Assembly (NCBI RefSeq): GCF_050717635.1
Contig: NZ_JBOITO010000002.1
Span: 1 to 64,000 of the forward strand
DNA from: Clostridium_AD sp050717635
Lineage (GTDB): Bacteria; Bacillota; Clostridia; Clostridiales; Clostridiaceae
Length of the DNA stretch: 64,000 nucleotides
Reading direction: 5' to 3'
Part shown: in pieces, positions 42,854 to 52,465 of the stretch
How positions within the stretch are numbered: position 1 is the first letter of the stretch
Layout: each line of letters opens with the position of its first letter
The notes under the pieces: generated by a model
The model's input: the letters and a program-made list of their open reading frames with translations, nothing else
What the model was told of the DNA's origin: nothing
Databases searched by the model: none
Position numbers and translations under genes: made by a program

Positions 42854-43612
42854 TCAATTTTTAAATCTATAGTAATATTCTGGAGTATCTTCAGTAATAG
42901 TTTTAAATTTATAACCTAGATCATTATAATATTTTATGATTCCAGGTAGGGCTTTTACTGTGTTTTTATTATTAAAATTGCAGTGCATTAGCACTATGGC
43001 TACATTTTTATTGCCTTTAATGATATGAGAGTTGTTAATAAGTTGTGTTGGAGTTAAATTAGGATTTATACCATCATAAACATTAACATTCCAATCATAT
43101 ATTTTAAAATTGTTTTTATGAATAACTTCTAAAGTAACAGTATTCAACCGTTGTGAGCTACCACCAGGGAATCTTATAATTTTAGGAGCAAATCCAATCA
43201 CACCTTCAATTTTATTAGAGGCTTTTTTCATCTCACTTATAAAATTGTCTCTGCTTCTATATATTTTCTTGAAATTATGAGTATAGGTGTGAAGACCTAT
43301 ACTATGACCATCATGGTGAATTCTCTTAAGGATCATTTCCTTGCCTTCGATTTCCTTTCCTACTACAAAAAAAGTAGCTTTTACATTTTCTTTTTTTAAC
43401 ACATTAAGTAGTGCATCTGTAACAACATAAGTAGGACCATCATCAAAAGTTAAATAGACTAATTTTAAGGGTTTGATATTATTAGTATGATTTGTAGTCA
43501 TTAATGCCTGGTTGTTTTTTTTGACATTATCCATATTGTTAACATTAATCAATAATAGGAAAATAACTGTAATAGTAAAAATAAGGAGAATGCTTCTTTT
43601 TAGCAGAGTCAT
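42854..43612 (-). CDS. Polysaccharide deacetylase
   Basis: The best start is the ATG at 43612 after a GTAGGTGATA site, giving 252 residues. An N-terminal helix (SILLIFTITVIFLLLI) anchors or exports it. The NodB-type catalytic domain shows LTFDDGPT with the catalytic aspartate and metal aspartate, the metal-binding HTYTH, RFPGGSSQRLN and VLMHCN with the final histidine. It removes acetyl groups from peptidoglycan or a similar polymer, as in the sporulation/PdaA-type family. It is transcribed toward pssA and divergent from hydF. Confidence 0.85.
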   Translation of the reverse strand: MTLLKRSILLIFTITVIFLLLINVNNMDNVKKNNQALMTTNHTNNIKPLKLVYLTFDDGPTYVVTDALLNVLKKENVKATFFVVGKEIEGKEMILKRIHHDGHSIGLHTYTHNFKKIYRSRDNFISEMKKASNKIEGVIGFAPKIIRFPGGSSQRLNTVTLEVIHKNNFKIYDWNVNVYDGINPNLTPTQLINNSHIIKGNKNVAIVLMHCNFNNKNTVKALPGIIKYYNDLGYKFKTITEDTPEYYYRFKN

Positions 43613-43837
43613 ATTATCACCTACCTTTATACTTTTCCTAATTAGTGTACCCATATAAGAATGTATTAAGCTAAAACAATATATTTTATAATTCATTGAC
43701 AATTATTATTGGAGTTTTGTATAATTATATTGTTCCATAGAGTTAGAGTGAATTTACTGTATGAAATTTCATACTTACTATATATTAGATTTGTTGGTTT
43801 AATGATGTAATAAAAAGATAAAGAGGAGAGATGACGT

Positions 43838-45043
43838 ATGCAGCAGACACCAAATTCCAATAGGCTACATATAGCTATATTCGGGAAAAGAAATGTTGGA
43901 AAATCAAGTTTAATAAATGCGCTTACGGCGCAGGAAGCTGCTTTAGTATCAGACGTTGCAGGTACTACTACAGACCCTGTATATAAAGCTATGGAGCTAC
44001 TACCGATAGGACCAGTAGTTATAATAGATACTGCGGGACTTGATGACATAGGCGGAATTGGGGAACTCAGAATAAAGAAGACTAAAGAAGTTATGGATAA
44101 GACGGATTTAGCACTTTTGGTTATTGATGGTAGTGATAGTGATTTATATTTTGAAAGAGAATGGTACGCAGAGCTAAAGGAAAGAAAAATTCCTGTAGTT
44201 GGAGTTATTAATAAGATAGATCGAGGTGACATTGATTTAGAACGGATTCAAAAGGTCATAAATATATCTTTTGTGAAGGTTAGTTCTAAGGCTATGGTGA
44301 ATATTGATGAACTGAAAAAAGCTATTATGGATATGGCACCACAGGATTTTGAAAAGTGTACAATTGTAGGTGATATAGTAAAACCAAAGGCAAGAGTAAT
44401 ACTTGTAGCACCACAAGATCTTCAAGCACCAAAAGGTAGGTTAATACTTCCACAGGTTCAAATAATAAGAGATCTTCTTGATAACGATGCAATGGCATTA
44501 GTAGTAAAGGATAGTGAGCTACAGGATGTTCTTGATTCACTAAAAGAAAAACCAGATTTAGTAATTACGGACTCACAGATATTTAAAAAAGTAAATACTA
44601 TAATACCAAAGGATGTACCACTTACTTCTTTTTCTATACTTATGGCTAGGTATAAAGGGGATTTAGATACCTTAGTTAAAGGTGCAAGGGTTATAGATAC
44701 CTTGGAACCGGGAGATAAGGTGCTTATAGCAGAAGCCTGTACTCATCATCCGCTAGAAGGTGATATTGCACGAGAAAAACTTCCTATGTGGCTTGAAGAA
44801 AAAGTGGGTGGAAAGTTAGATATAACAGTTTGTGCAGGAAACGCTTTTCCTGAGGATTTAAGTAAATACAAGCTAATAGTGCATTGTGCAGCGTGTATGT
44901 TCAATAGGCAGCAGTTAATGTCAAGAATCAAAAGGGCTAACATGGAAGAACTACCTATAACAAATTTCGGTATAGCTATAGCACATATAAATGGTATATT
45001 AGATAGAGTACTTAGCGCTTTTAAAGAGTATGATATAAAATAG
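43838..45043 (+). CDS. hydF: [FeFe] hydrogenase maturation GTPase HydF
   Basis: The 401-residue scaffold protein receives the 2Fe subcluster made by HydE and HydG and delivers it to hydrogenase. The GTPase domain has GKRNVGKSSLINAL, DTAGLDDIGG and INKID. The C-terminal [4Fe-4S] site is seen as CTHH and, about 50 residues later, HCAAC (the CxH...HCxxC pattern). It has AGAGGAGAG upstream. It leads an operon with a [2Fe-2S] protein, the sensory hydrogenase and a phosphatase. HydE and HydG are not in the window. Confidence 0.95.
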   Translation: MQQTPNSNRLHIAIFGKRNVGKSSLINALTAQEAALVSDVAGTTTDPVYKAMELLPIGPVVIIDTAGLDDIGGIGELRIKKTKEVMDKTDLALLVIDGSDSDLYFEREWYAELKERKIPVVGVINKIDRGDIDLERIQKVINISFVKVSSKAMVNIDELKKAIMDMAPQDFEKCTIVGDIVKPKARVILVAPQDLQAPKGRLILPQVQIIRDLLDNDAMALVVKDSELQDVLDSLKEKPDLVITDSQIFKKVNTIIPKDVPLTSFSILMARYKGDLDTLVKGARVIDTLEPGDKVLIAEACTHHPLEGDIAREKLPMWLEEKVGGKLDITVCAGNAFPEDLSKYKLIVHCAACMFNRQQLMSRIKRANMEELPITNFGIAIAHINGILDRVLSAFKEYDIK

Positions 45044-45059
45044 AAGAGGGATGATAATA

Positions 45060-45314
45060 ATGATAACTATTAGTATTTGTGTTGGTAGTGCTTGTCATTT
45101 AAAGGGATCTTATAAAGTAATAGAAGCCTTACAAAGGCTAATCAAGGAAAATAACGTTTCGAATATGGTGGAAATTAAAGGCGCATTCTGTATTGGAAGG
45201 TGCACAGAGGCAGTTTCAGTAACTGTGAATGATGACAAATTTTTTTCTTTAAATGAAAATAATGTAGATTCATTCTTTTATGAAACTATAATGAGGGGTA
45301 TTTCAAATGAGTAA
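45060..45314 (+). CDS. Thioredoxin-like [2Fe-2S] protein (NuoE/HydC type)
   Basis: ATG 45060 is preferred over 45051 because of its spacing from GAGGG, giving 84 residues. The four cluster cysteines are arranged CVGSAC and CIGRC. The protein is only the thioredoxin-like half of NuoE, without the N-terminal helical part. It overlaps the next gene by 8 bases, so it is probably an electron-transfer partner of the sensory hydrogenase. Confidence 0.85.
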   Translation: MITISICVGSACHLKGSYKVIEALQRLIKENNVSNMVEIKGAFCIGRCTEAVSVTVNDDKFFSLNENNVDSFFYETIMRGISNE

Positions 45315-47025
45315 TATAAATTTTTCCAAAGCAGAGTGTACAAGTTGTTATAAGTGTCTTAGGTCATGTCCTGTTAAGGCAATAAAATTTGAAAATGACC
45401 AAGCTATGATAGATGAAGAAAGATGTATAGAATGTGGGCATTGTCTTACTATATGTCCACAAAACGCTAGAGAAATTCAAAGTGATGTGGATCTAGTTAA
45501 ATCTGCAATAAATTCAGGCAAAAAAGTCATAGTAAGCTTAGCACCATCCTTTGCTGGTTTTTTTGATGTACAACCAGGAATCATTGTTACCGCTTTAAAG
45601 AAGTTGGGATTTGGATTAATAGAAGAAACTGCAATAGGGGCTGAAATAGTATCTGAATTATATAATGATTATATTAAAGATAATAATCAAGATGTTTATA
45701 TAACAACGGCTTGTCCATCAGCAAATTACTTAGTAACAAAATATTTTAAAGAACTAGTCCCATATTTAATACCAAGAGTATCTCCAATGATAGCCCATTG
45801 TAAATTATTAAAAAGTGTGTTTGGCGAAGATAGTTTTGTTGTTTTTATAGGTCCATGCCTAGCAAAAAAATCTGAATTTGATAGTTATCTAGAAGAAAAT
45901 ATAATCAATGCCGTATTAACTTTTGATGAGGTGAATTCTTGGATTATTGAAGATGGTATAAAAATGCAGGAACTCGAGGAAGAAGACTTTAATACCTCGC
46001 CGTATAGTAAAGGTCAAGGATTTCCCATAGGGGGAGGTATTATAGAGGCAATGGGAGAGCGATTAAAAGAGAGTAAGCTTAATGTTATTTCTGTAAGTGG
46101 AATGGAAGAATGTATAGAAGTATTCAATAGTATTAAAAGTGGTGACTTAAAAGACATTTTTATTGAAGTTAGTACATGCAAGGGAAGCTGTATTGGTGGG
46201 CCAGTTATGGTTAAAAATGGCGAGAATTATTATGTTAAATTAAATAAAGTAAAAAAATACATAAATAGCCGTAAAAATTATAATAATTCAAAATATACAG
46301 AGATTCCTAAAGTAATGAGTTTTTATAGAGGATTTAGTGAAAAACCTATTAAAAGAGTTATAGCTACAGAAGAAGAAATCATAACTATTATGAAAACAAT
46401 GGGAAAGTATGAACTTAAAGATGAATTGAATTGTGGTGTGTGCGGATATGACACATGTAGAATAAAAGCACAAGCTATATTTGAAGGTATGGCTGAAACT
46501 ACTATGTGCCTTCATTATATGAGAACTAAAGCAGAAAGTCTTGCTAATGAAATAGTTGAGAATACTGCTAGTATTCTAATATTATTAGATGGAGAAATGA
46601 ATGTACGAGAGATAAATCCAGCGGCTAAGGCTATATTTAAAATACAAGCTGAGAATATCATAGGGAAACCTATATCTCTACTTATTGATGATGAGAATTT
46701 TAAAAAGGTAAGAGAAACTGGAGAAAGTATAATAGGTAAAAAAATTGATTACCTAAAATATGGAGTAGTATTTATAGAAAATATTGTATATCTTAAGAAA
46801 CAAGACATGGTACTAGTAAGCATGATTAATATTATGGTCCAAGAGAAAAACAAAAAAGAGTTAAAAAAGGTTAAAGAAAATACTCTAAATGCTGCTCAAG
46901 AGGTTATTAATAAGCAAATGAGGGTTGCTCAAGAAATAGCAAGTTTACTTGGTGAAACAACTGCAGAAACAAAAATTATTTTAACTAAGCTTAAAAAAAT
47001 AGTAGCAGGAGAAGATGGTGAGTAA
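45307..47025 (+). CDS. hydS: Sensory [FeFe] hydrogenase with PAS domain (HydS-like, group C)
   Basis: The 572-residue protein has two N-terminal [4Fe-4S] motifs (CTSCYKCLRSCPVKAI, CIECGHCLTICPQNA). An H-cluster domain with variant ligands follows: TACPSANY (for TSCCPAW), GPCLAKKSEFD and STCKGSCIGGP. Next come a four-cysteine Fe-S motif (CGVCGYDTCRIKAQAIFEGMAETTMC) and a C-terminal PAS domain (residues 415-500). Loss of the proton-transfer cysteine and the added PAS domain mark the putative hydrogen-sensing group. The overlap with the [2Fe-2S] gene upstream and the phosphatase gene downstream suggests a hydrogen-responsive signalling unit. Confidence 0.9.
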   Translation: MSNINFSKAECTSCYKCLRSCPVKAIKFENDQAMIDEERCIECGHCLTICPQNAREIQSDVDLVKSAINSGKKVIVSLAPSFAGFFDVQPGIIVTALKKLGFGLIEETAIGAEIVSELYNDYIKDNNQDVYITTACPSANYLVTKYFKELVPYLIPRVSPMIAHCKLLKSVFGEDSFVVFIGPCLAKKSEFDSYLEENIINAVLTFDEVNSWIIEDGIKMQELEEEDFNTSPYSKGQGFPIGGGIIEAMGERLKESKLNVISVSGMEECIEVFNSIKSGDLKDIFIEVSTCKGSCIGGPVMVKNGENYYVKLNKVKKYINSRKNYNNSKYTEIPKVMSFYRGFSEKPIKRVIATEEEIITIMKTMGKYELKDELNCGVCGYDTCRIKAQAIFEGMAETTMCLHYMRTKAESLANEIVENTASILILLDGEMNVREINPAAKAIFKIQAENIIGKPISLLIDDENFKKVRETGESIIGKKIDYLKYGVVFIENIVYLKKQDMVLVSMINIMVQEKNKKELKKVKENTLNAAQEVINKQMRVAQEIASLLGETTAETKIILTKLKKIVAGEDGE

Positions 47026-47026
47026 A

Positions 47027-48199
47027 ATGAGTTTATTTATTGATGTATCATATGATAATCTTATAAAAAAAGGTGAGGAACTCTGTGGTGATAGGGTAGA
47101 AATAATAAGACTTCAAGATAGTACAATAATTGTATTAGCAGATGGGTTAGGTAGTGGTGTGAAGGCTAACATACTAGCCTCGCTAACAGCAAAAATAGCT
47201 AGTACTATGCTTAAGGAAGGAGCAGATATCTATGAGACTGTAGATACTATTGTAAATACATTACCTGTGTGTAAGGTTAGAAATATTGCCTATTGTACTT
47301 TTACCATTATGAAAATTTATAATGATGGAAGGGTATACATTGCAGAATATGATAATCCACCTTATTTTTTAATAAGAAATAATATGGCAATTAAAATAGA
47401 TAAAAAAGAAAGTATAATTAATGAGAAAAAAGTATATGAAAGTCAATTTACGATGAATGAGGGTGACGTGCTTACAGTGGTAAGTGATGGATGTATACAT
47501 GCAGGTATTGGGAATATATTGAATTTGGGTTGGAGCTGGGATAATGTACAAAACTACCTAATTAGAAATATACAATGTAGGCGAAGTGCTAAAAATATTG
47601 CAAAGGATTTAATTCAGGTGTGCTGGGATTTATATGGAGGAAAACCTGGAGATGATACTACAGCTTTATGTATAAAAGCGCGGAAACCTGAGTTTATTGA
47701 TTTATTTACTGGACCGCCGAAGGAACCGATAAATGATAGTTATGTTATTAAGGAATTTATGAGTGGACCTGGAAAAAAGATAATATGTGGGGGGACCACA
47801 TCAAATATTGCCAGTAGAGAGCTTGGCGTTGATCTTAAAGTAAATTTAGATTTTTTTGATAAAGATGTGCCACCTACGGCCAATATAAATGGAATAGATC
47901 TAGTAACTGAAGGAGTGTTAACTTTAAGTAAAACAATAGAAAAGTTAAATAATTACGAATTGAATTTTGCTGAGCAGGAATTCTATTGTGATTTGGAAGG
48001 TCTTGACGGAGCTAGTAGGCTTGTTAAAATGTTAATAGAAGATTGTACTCATATAAACTTTTGGGTAGGAAAGGCTATAAACCCAGCACATCAAAATCCT
48101 AATTTTCCAATTGATTTGAGTATTAAGCTAAAAATTGTTGATCAACTGGTTGAATGCATGAAAAAACTAGGGAAATATGTTAATGTAAATTATGTTTAA
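47027..48199 (+). CDS. SpoIIE/PP2C-type serine phosphatase
   Basis: ATG 47027 is the likely start (390 residues); an earlier ATG at 47015 overlaps the hydrogenase gene. PP2C motifs are LADGLGSGVKAN, the glycine-rich VVSDGCIHAG and GKPGDDTTALCIKA with the metal aspartates. A separate C-terminal domain of about 170 residues (PINDSYVIKEFMSGPGKKIICGGTTSNIASREL) is typical of the phosphatases found beside sensory hydrogenases. It would dephosphorylate a partner protein in response to the HydS state. The target is unknown. Confidence 0.85.
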   Translation: MSLFIDVSYDNLIKKGEELCGDRVEIIRLQDSTIIVLADGLGSGVKANILASLTAKIASTMLKEGADIYETVDTIVNTLPVCKVRNIAYCTFTIMKIYNDGRVYIAEYDNPPYFLIRNNMAIKIDKKESIINEKKVYESQFTMNEGDVLTVVSDGCIHAGIGNILNLGWSWDNVQNYLIRNIQCRRSAKNIAKDLIQVCWDLYGGKPGDDTTALCIKARKPEFIDLFTGPPKEPINDSYVIKEFMSGPGKKIICGGTTSNIASRELGVDLKVNLDFFDKDVPPTANINGIDLVTEGVLTLSKTIEKLNNYELNFAEQEFYCDLEGLDGASRLVKMLIEDCTHINFWVGKAINPAHQNPNFPIDLSIKLKIVDQLVECMKKLGKYVNVNYV

Positions 48200-48203
48200 A
48201 AAA

Positions 48204-48238
48204 AACAACAGATGTAATTACATCTGTTGTTTTTTTTT
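48204..48238. terminator. Bidirectional terminator between the hydrogenase operons
   Basis: A perfect 28-base hairpin sequence (AACAACAGATGTAA with its complement) has A- and T-runs on both sides and lies between converging gene ends. Confidence 0.85.
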
Positions 48239-48246
48239 ATTTCTTA

Positions 48247-49983
48247 TTATTTACGTTTTGCGTAATGTGTATGAAGAAGTTCATGAGCTTTTTCACCATA
48301 TGGTTCTCCGAGGAATTCTTCATATATTTTTTTGATGTATGGATTATCGTGAGATTTTCTTATAGTTTTATTTTTATCTTCATCATATATAACAGCCATT
48401 CTCTTTTCTATTATATCTTCAAAATCAGTTGAATATGGTTGTCCACCACCATTAATACATCCACCAGGACAAGCCATAATCTCAATTAGATGGTAGTTGG
48501 CTTCGCCAGAGCGAATAGCTTCTAATAGTTTACGAGCATTTCCAAGTCCACTAGCGATAGCCACTTTAACATCAAGGTTGTTAATTTTTACAGTGGCTTC
48601 TTTTATGCCTTCTAAACCTCGCACGGCTTCAAAATCTACACTTTCAAGTGTTTCATTTGTTAACCACTCATAAGCAGTACGAAGGGCTGCTTCCATAACT
48701 CCGCCAGAGGTGCCAAAGAGTACTCCAGCTCCGGTGGATTCTCCAAGTGGATTATCAAAGTCTTCTTCGGGTAGTGAATTAAAATCAATTCCAGCCTCTT
48801 TTATCATTTTAGCCAGTTCTCTTGTACTTATAACTATATCTACATCGGGTATTCCATTGGTAGACATCTCTGGTCTAGCGGCTTCATATTTCTTTGCAAG
48901 ACAAGGCATTACAGATACAACTATCATATCCTTTGCCTCTATATTCATTTTTGTTGCAAGGTATGTTTTAGCAACAGCACCCCACATTTGTTGTGGTGAT
49001 TTACAAGTAGATGGAATATCTAATAAATCACTAAATTGATGTTCAAAGAAATTAACCCAAGCAGGACAACAACTTGTAAGCATTGGAAGTTTTCCACCAT
49101 GTTGTAATCTATGAACAAATTCACTAGCTTCCTCCATTATTGTTAAGTCGGCAGCAAAATCAGTATCAAATACTTTAGTAAATCCTAAAATTTTTAGTGC
49201 TGCAACCATTTTACCAGTAACAGCAGTACCGTGTTTAATTCCGAATTCTTCACCTAGTGCAGCTCTAACTGCAGGAGCGGTTTGAACAACAACAATTTTT
49301 TCTGTTTGGTCAAGAGCATTCCAGACTTTAGAAGTATTATTAACCTCTGTTAACGCACCGGTTGGGCATACAGAAACACATTTTCCACAGAAAGTACAAG
49401 TGGTTTCCCCTATTGGTAATGAAAAAGCAGTAGATACAACAGTGTCAAATCCTCTACCTATAGCTGATATAGCCCCAACAGTTTGAATTTCGTTACAAAC
49501 AGTTTCACAACGTCTGCATAATATACATTTATCTAAATTTCTAACAATAGAACTACTTGAATTATCTACAGGATAAGTTGACATTTCACCTTTATAGCGA
49601 ACTTCACGAATACCTAGTTCAGCAGCTAATCTTTGTAATTCACACTGAGTATTTTTATCGCATAGTAAGCAGTCTTGTGGATGGTCAGATAAAATTAATT
49701 CAAGCACAGTTCTACGTGCTTTAATAGCTCTAATTGAGTTTGTCTTAACAACCATTCCCTCAGTAGCAGGGGTTGAACAAGCTGGGGCCAAGTTTCTTCT
49801 ACCGGTTACTTCAACAACACATACACGACAAGAACCAGGGTGGTTTGTAGTTTTTCCGTCATGCATATTTAAGTGACATAGTGTAGGAATGTTTATATTT
49901 AACATTTTAGCAGCTTGCAGAATAGTTGAGCCTTCTTCTACGTGGATCTTTTTATCATTTATAGTAAGGGTAATTAAACTCAC
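48247..49983 (-). CDS. hydA: [FeFe] hydrogenase catalytic subunit HydA/HndD
   Basis: The start is likely the GTG at 49983 (MSLITLTIND), giving 578 residues. Domains in order are a [2Fe-2S] domain (CHLNMH, CRVC), a His-Cys [4Fe-4S] motif HPQDCLLCDKNTQC, two [4Fe-4S] motifs (CILCRRCETVC and CTFCGKCVSVCP), and the H-cluster with TSCCPAW, MPCLAKKYE and MACPGGCINGGGQP, then a small-subunit-like tail. All active-site cysteines are present. It is the last gene of a three-gene operon with NuoF- and NuoE-like subunits and forms the trimeric NAD-linked hydrogenase. Confidence 0.95.
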   Translation of the reverse strand: MSLITLTINDKKIHVEEGSTILQAAKMLNINIPTLCHLNMHDGKTTNHPGSCRVCVVEVTGRRNLAPACSTPATEGMVVKTNSIRAIKARRTVLELILSDHPQDCLLCDKNTQCELQRLAAELGIREVRYKGEMSTYPVDNSSSSIVRNLDKCILCRRCETVCNEIQTVGAISAIGRGFDTVVSTAFSLPIGETTCTFCGKCVSVCPTGALTEVNNTSKVWNALDQTEKIVVVQTAPAVRAALGEEFGIKHGTAVTGKMVAALKILGFTKVFDTDFAADLTIMEEASEFVHRLQHGGKLPMLTSCCPAWVNFFEHQFSDLLDIPSTCKSPQQMWGAVAKTYLATKMNIEAKDMIVVSVMPCLAKKYEAARPEMSTNGIPDVDIVISTRELAKMIKEAGIDFNSLPEEDFDNPLGESTGAGVLFGTSGGVMEAALRTAYEWLTNETLESVDFEAVRGLEGIKEATVKINNLDVKVAIASGLGNARKLLEAIRSGEANYHLIEIMACPGGCINGGGQPYSTDFEDIIEKRMAVIYDEDKNKTIRKSHDNPYIKKIYEEFLGEPYGEKAHELLHTHYAKRK

Positions 49984-50030
49984 AGCGTGCACCTCTTTCT
50001 TATATTTCTATATTTTAGATTTATTACATA

Positions 50031-51926
50031 TTATTTTTTTATAATTGCATTAACTGGACATGCAGTTTGGCATGCACCACATTTAATACATTTACTTTGG
50101 TCAATAACATGCAATGTTTTAACTTTACCGCTAATACAGTTAACAGGACATTGTCTTGCACATTTTGTACAACCAATACATTTATCAGTAATTGTGTATC
50201 TTAATAAGTCCTTGCAAACTCCAGCAGGACAAGTTTTATCATATACATGGGCTTCGTATTCACTCATGAAGTATTTCAAAGTACTTAATACTGGATTTGG
50301 AGCAGTTTGTCCCAGGCCACATAGTGAAGTATCTTTGATTGTATTTGCAAGTGATTTTAGCTTGTGTAAATCTAGTTTTGTACCATTTCCTTTTGAAATC
50401 TTATCTAACATTTCAAGAAGACGTTTATTTCCTATTCTACAAGGAGAACATTTACCACAAGATTCTTCAACAGTGAATTCTAAATAGAATTTAGCTATAT
50501 CAATCATACAATTATCTTCATCCATAACTATCATACCACCAGAACCCATCATAGACCCTATAGCACCAAGTGATTCATAATCTATTGGTGTATCTAAAAA
50601 TTCTGCGGTAATACATCCGCCGGATGGACCCCCTGTTTGAACAGCTTTAAATTCACGCCCGTTCTTAATTCCACCACCGATATCATATATAATTTCTCGA
50701 AGAGTAGTACCCATTGGAACTTCTACTAGTCCAACGTTATTGATTTTACCGGCAAGAGCAAAAACTTTTGTTCCTTTAGATGTTGCTGTTCCTATAGAAC
50801 TATACCACGCGGCACCATTATTAATGATAGCCGGAATATTTGCAAGAGTTTCAACATTGTTAACACAAGTTGGTTTATTCCATAATCCACTTTGAGCTGG
50901 GAATGGTGGTTTATTAGTTGGTTCTCCACGTTCACCTTCAATAGATTGAATTAATGCAGTCTCTTCTCCACATACAAAAGCACCAGCACCATATTTAATC
51001 TCTATATCAAAGCTAAAATCAGTTCCTAAAATGTTTTTTCCAAGAAGACCACATTCGCGAGCTTGGCCTATAGCAATTCGAAGTCGGCTAATAGCAAGAG
51101 GGTACTCTGCTCTGATATAAATATTACCAATTGAGGCACCTATACTATAACCAGCTATTGCCATAGCTTCTAAAACACTATGAGGGTCACCTTCAAGAAT
51201 AGAGCGATCCATGAAAGCTCCCGGATCTCCTTCATCAGCATTACAAATTATGTATTTTTGGTCAGCATCGTACATTTTTGCGAAAGCCCATTTCTTACCT
51301 GTTGGAAAGCCACCGCCGCCCCTGCCTCGAAGTCCTGAATCAATCATTAATTTTATAATGTCATCTTGAGACATTTGAGTAATTACTTTACCTAATGCTA
51401 AGTAACCATCTTCAGCTATATATTCATTTATGTCTTCAGGATTAATAAGTCCACAGTTTCTAAGGGCAATTCTTACTTGCTTCTTATAGAATGGCATATC
51501 TTCCTGTTTTTTTATCTTTGTATTTGCACTTGGGTCTTCAAATAAAAGTCTATCAATAACTTTACCTTTTAATAAGTGTTCATGAACTATTTCCGCTGCG
51601 TCAGTTGGTTTAACAGTAACGTAAAATACGTTATCAGGAGAAACTTTAACGATTGGACCTTTTTCACAGAAACCAAAACAACCAGTTATAGCTACAGTTA
51701 CTTCATCAGTTAGTCCTGCTTCTTTGATTTCCTTTTGTAGATTTTCTAATATTTCTTCGCTTTGAGCTGACATACAACCTGTACCACCACAAACTGATAA
51801 ATACCTTTTACATCGAGTGCCTTCGGAAGCTTTTTCAGATTCTTCGTTTATCTTTCTCATTTCTAGTAATTTATTATGATCATTTTGAATGTTTTTAAGT
51901 TCATCAAAAGAATTAATTTTATTCAA
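50031..51926 (-). CDS. hydB: NuoF-like flavoprotein subunit HydB/HndC
   Basis: The 631-residue protein starts with a thioredoxin-like [2Fe-2S] domain (VCGGTGCMSAQS). The NuoF core with the FMN/NADH-binding GLRGRGGGGFPTGKKW, the SLBB region and the [4Fe-4S] motif CGKCSPCRIG with CGLG follow. Two ferredoxin [4Fe-4S] motifs (CIGCTKCARQCPVNC, CIKCGACQTACPVNA) end it. In trimeric hydrogenases this subunit exchanges electrons between NADH and ferredoxin. A ribosome binding site of GGGGGAAAT type precedes it. It is the middle gene between the NuoE-like and catalytic subunits. Confidence 0.95.
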   Translation of the reverse strand: MNKINSFDELKNIQNDHNKLLEMRKINEESEKASEGTRCKRYLSVCGGTGCMSAQSEEILENLQKEIKEAGLTDEVTVAITGCFGFCEKGPIVKVSPDNVFYVTVKPTDAAEIVHEHLLKGKVIDRLLFEDPSANTKIKKQEDMPFYKKQVRIALRNCGLINPEDINEYIAEDGYLALGKVITQMSQDDIIKLMIDSGLRGRGGGGFPTGKKWAFAKMYDADQKYIICNADEGDPGAFMDRSILEGDPHSVLEAMAIAGYSIGASIGNIYIRAEYPLAISRLRIAIGQARECGLLGKNILGTDFSFDIEIKYGAGAFVCGEETALIQSIEGERGEPTNKPPFPAQSGLWNKPTCVNNVETLANIPAIINNGAAWYSSIGTATSKGTKVFALAGKINNVGLVEVPMGTTLREIIYDIGGGIKNGREFKAVQTGGPSGGCITAEFLDTPIDYESLGAIGSMMGSGGMIVMDEDNCMIDIAKFYLEFTVEESCGKCSPCRIGNKRLLEMLDKISKGNGTKLDLHKLKSLANTIKDTSLCGLGQTAPNPVLSTLKYFMSEYEAHVYDKTCPAGVCKDLLRYTITDKCIGCTKCARQCPVNCISGKVKTLHVIDQSKCIKCGACQTACPVNAIIKK

Positions 51927-51988
51927 TTTATTTCCCCCTTCTACTCTGCATACTCGTTTTCGGCGTACTCATTTTCAATGTACTCATT

Positions 51989-52465
51989 TCAAATGTACTC
52001 AGCTAATATTTTATCTACTTGGTCTACTGTAACATGTCCATAAACTTTATCGTTTATAGTTACTACAGGTGCAAGACCACAGGCGCCTACACATCTTAAT
52101 GATCCTAATGTGAATTTTCCATCACTAGTAGTTTCACCAGTTTTGAGCTTTAGTTTATTTTGAAACTCATTAAGTACATCTCCAGAACCTCTAACGAAAC
52201 AGGCAGTTCCCATGCAAACATTTACTACATATTTTCCTCTTGGTTCAATAGTGAAAAAAGAATAGAAAGTAACAACACCAAAAACTTTAGAAACTGGAAT
52301 ATTCAGTTTTTCTGCTACAAAAGCTTGTACCTCTTGGGGTAAGTAGCCAAATAAGCCTTGCGCTTTGTGTAGCACTTCAATAAGGGCACCTTCTTTAGTT
52401 GGAAGGTCGTTAATAAATTCTTCTAGAATTTTGAAAGTTTCATCTTTTAAACAATTAGAACACAC
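51989..52465 (-). CDS. hydC: NuoE-like [2Fe-2S] subunit HydC/HndA
   Basis: The 158-residue protein has an N-terminal helical domain (LIEVLHKAQGLFGYLPQEVQAFVAEKLNIPVSKVFGVVTFYSFF) and a thioredoxin-like domain with the [2Fe-2S] ligands CMGTAC and CVGACG. This is the small electron-carrying subunit of the trimeric hydrogenase and is the first gene of the operon, after AAAGGAGG. With HydA and HydB it would couple oxidation of ferredoxin and NADH to hydrogen formation, or the reverse. Confidence 0.95.
   Translation of the reverse strand: MCSNCLKDETFKILEEFINDLPTKEGALIEVLHKAQGLFGYLPQEVQAFVAEKLNIPVSKVFGVVTFYSFFTIEPRGKYVVNVCMGTACFVRGSGDVLNEFQNKLKLKTGETTSDGKFTLGSLRCVGACGLAPVVTINDKVYGHVTVDQVDKILAEYI

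Noticed and set aside
43693..44232. A 179-codon minus-strand frame opposite hydF
   Set aside because: It mirrors the GTPase domain of HydF, is Ser/Ile rich and has no start signal.
49987..50487. A 166-codon plus-strand frame inside the NuoF-like gene
   Set aside because: It is the antisense of the cysteine-rich ferredoxin and NuoF regions; the minus-strand gene has clear motifs and this frame has none.
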